Below are positions 6,863-7,919 of a stretch of 7,919 bases of DNA, piece after piece. The notes below the pieces were generated by a model that searched no databases, had not been told where the DNA came from, and saw only the letters and a program-made list of their open reading frames with translations. Within the stretch, counting starts at the first letter, position 1; each line of letters begins with the position of its first letter. The DNA is from Bacteroidia bacterium (GTDB lineage Bacteria; Bacteroidota; Bacteroidia; UKL13-3), in assembly GCA_022402405.1 (NCBI GenBank), contig JAKRSG010000297.1, forward strand, positions 1-7,919, written 5' to 3'. A program made the translations under genes and the position numbers.

Positions 6863-7919
6863 TTATTTAGCATATTGTTTAATGAGCGATTGCAGGTGAA
6901 TCACTCGCTTTTCCCAAGAATTCTGAGCCGCTACACGCACCCTATTTTTACCTTTTTGTGGATCGTTTTCTAGCAAAGCTAATTCTACGCCTTCCAAGAA
7001 TTGTTCATAGTTGCTAGAGATGTAAATTAAATCGGCAAAACTGTCTAAATCCGGACTAAACTTAGTGCTCACCACAGGTTTTCCCATGGCTAAATATTCG
7101 TTTAACTTTAATGGATAAACACTCCTGTTTAACTCATTACATAAATATGGAATAATGGTTACATGAGCCATTTTTAAATAACTTGGGATAGCCTCATGTC
7201 GCCTATTTCCTAAAATTAATAAATTGGGTATTACATCTAATCTATGTTTAATAATATCCGATTCTTCATATTTACCAACTACAACAACCAAATGAAAAGG
7301 AAAATATTCGCAGGTAAGTTTAAGTAATTTATAGTCGATTCTAACCTCACTTAAATACCCGCAAAACATTATAATTTTGGTTGAACCTACATTGTCTAAA
7401 TCCCTTGGTGGTGGCGACTTAGCATCTCTAATAGAAGAAAACAAATCATAATCTACCGCATTAGGAAAATAATGCATGCGAGGCGACTCATTAAACAATC
7501 TTTTAAACTGATTTTTTGAACTTACCAGTACCAAATCTGTTTTAGGCAAGAGCCTGTTTTCGGCTTCAAAACCATGCCTCGACATGTATTTAGACAAACG
7601 AATATCCTGAGTTATATAATAAATATTTAAATGGTTGTTTGCTCCTTTAATCTCTAGAGTGGGTAGCAAAACAGGGTTAAAGTAATTTATGTAGATATAA
7701 TCTTTAATAGCATACTGTTTAGCCATTCGTTTCATGGCCCATTTTACCACCAAACTGTTAAAAGCATTTAACACATTAAATAGCCAACCTTCAGGCAAAA
7801 AATTTATAGGTAAAGTTAAGCCAGGTGTGCATACAACAAAGCTAGAAAAACCTGTTTGCACTTCCATAAAAGGATTTTTTCTCAACATTACAGACGATAA
7901 TCTTTTTCTTAAAGAAAAA
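6863..7919 (-). CDS. GT-B glycosyltransferase (GT4-like), paralogue, N-terminus off-window
   Basis: A second glycosyltransferase of the same family as its downstream neighbour. The frame is open through the right edge. The codons before the ATG at 7888 read FSLRKRLSSV and align with FQDRKKAVLFGL of the neighbour, so that ATG is internal and about 55 residues are missing. Shared landmarks: LPINFLPEG, NPVLLPT, SRHG, NAVDYDLF and the donor-site block IIPYLCNEL...YPLKLNEYLAMG (around 7084-7170). In the 34 residues from IIPY to the FS after VST, 24 are identical between the two copies, while the acceptor domains differ much more. This suggests an old duplication, with each enzyme adding a different residue to the same glycan; that is inference. 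Transcription enters from beyond the right edge and continues into the next gene across a 5-base gap. The protein has the usual family C-terminus and no sign of decay. Confidence 0.87.
   Translation of the reverse strand, partial: FSLRKRLSSVMLRKNPFMEVQTGFSSFVVCTPGLTLPINFLPEGWLFNVLNAFNSLVVKWAMKRMAKQYAIKDYIYINYFNPVLLPTLEIKGANNHLNIYYITQDIRLSKYMSRHGFEAENRLLPKTDLVLVSSKNQFKRLFNESPRMHYFPNAVDYDLFSSIRDAKSPPPRDLDNVGSTKIIMFCGYLSEVRIDYKLLKLTCEYFPFHLVVVVGKYEESDIIKHRLDVIPNLLILGNRRHEAIPSYLKMAHVTIIPYLCNELNRSVYPLKLNEYLAMGKPVVSTKFSPDLDSFADLIYISSNYEQFLEGVELALLENDPQKGKNRVRVAAQNSWEKRVIHLQSLIKQYAK

Noticed and set aside
7886..7888. ATG as the start of the last glycosyltransferase gene.
   Set aside because: The frame stays open to the edge, and the residues upstream align with the interior of the paralogue, so the gene is cut by the window rather than starting here.

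Overview
The window looks like an ordinary chromosomal stretch from a low-GC member of the Bacteroidota. The evidence is the end of a SusC/Ra-type TonB-dependent receptor with the typical C-terminal phenylalanine, start codons that lack Shine-Dalgarno sequences and sit in A/T-rich leaders, a FabG with the usual sequence style of this phylum, and a large membrane-anchored VWA protein of a kind common there. I cannot place it below phylum level.

Layout, left to right. Bases 1-334 (+) are the last ~110 codons of an outer-membrane TonB-dependent receptor. Four bases later comes a complete ABC exporter half-transporter (339-2087, +). It runs almost directly into a convergent Qnr-like pentapeptide-repeat protein (2094-2657, -). 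A 130-bp divergent intergenic region (2658-2787) separates that gene from fabG (2788-3531, +), which is followed after 12 bp by a 693-residue VWA membrane protein (3544-5625, +). The VWA gene ends inside the stop codon of a convergent glycosyltransferase gene (5622-6857, -). Five bases upstream of that gene is a second, paralogous glycosyltransferase (6863-7919, -), whose N-terminus lies beyond the right edge.

There are therefore four transcription blocks: receptor + ABC exporter (rightward), pentapeptide protein (leftward), fabG + VWA (rightward), and two glycosyltransferases (leftward, entering from outside the window). The first and last blocks concern the cell envelope (outer-membrane uptake, export, surface glycan synthesis). 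fabG is the fatty-acid elongation reductase. The pentapeptide protein is cytosolic by appearance. Genes are packed tightly: the only intergenic space over 15 bp is 2658-2787, and there is no gene-free stretch over 300 bp.

I found no RNA genes, mobile elements, CRISPR arrays, long repeats or phage genes, and no convincing new multi-gene system. The points most worth a second look are the uncharacterised VWA protein behind fabG, the diverged tandem glycosyltransferases, the cysteine-rich Qnr-like protein with its corrected start, and the shared TTAA double stop.
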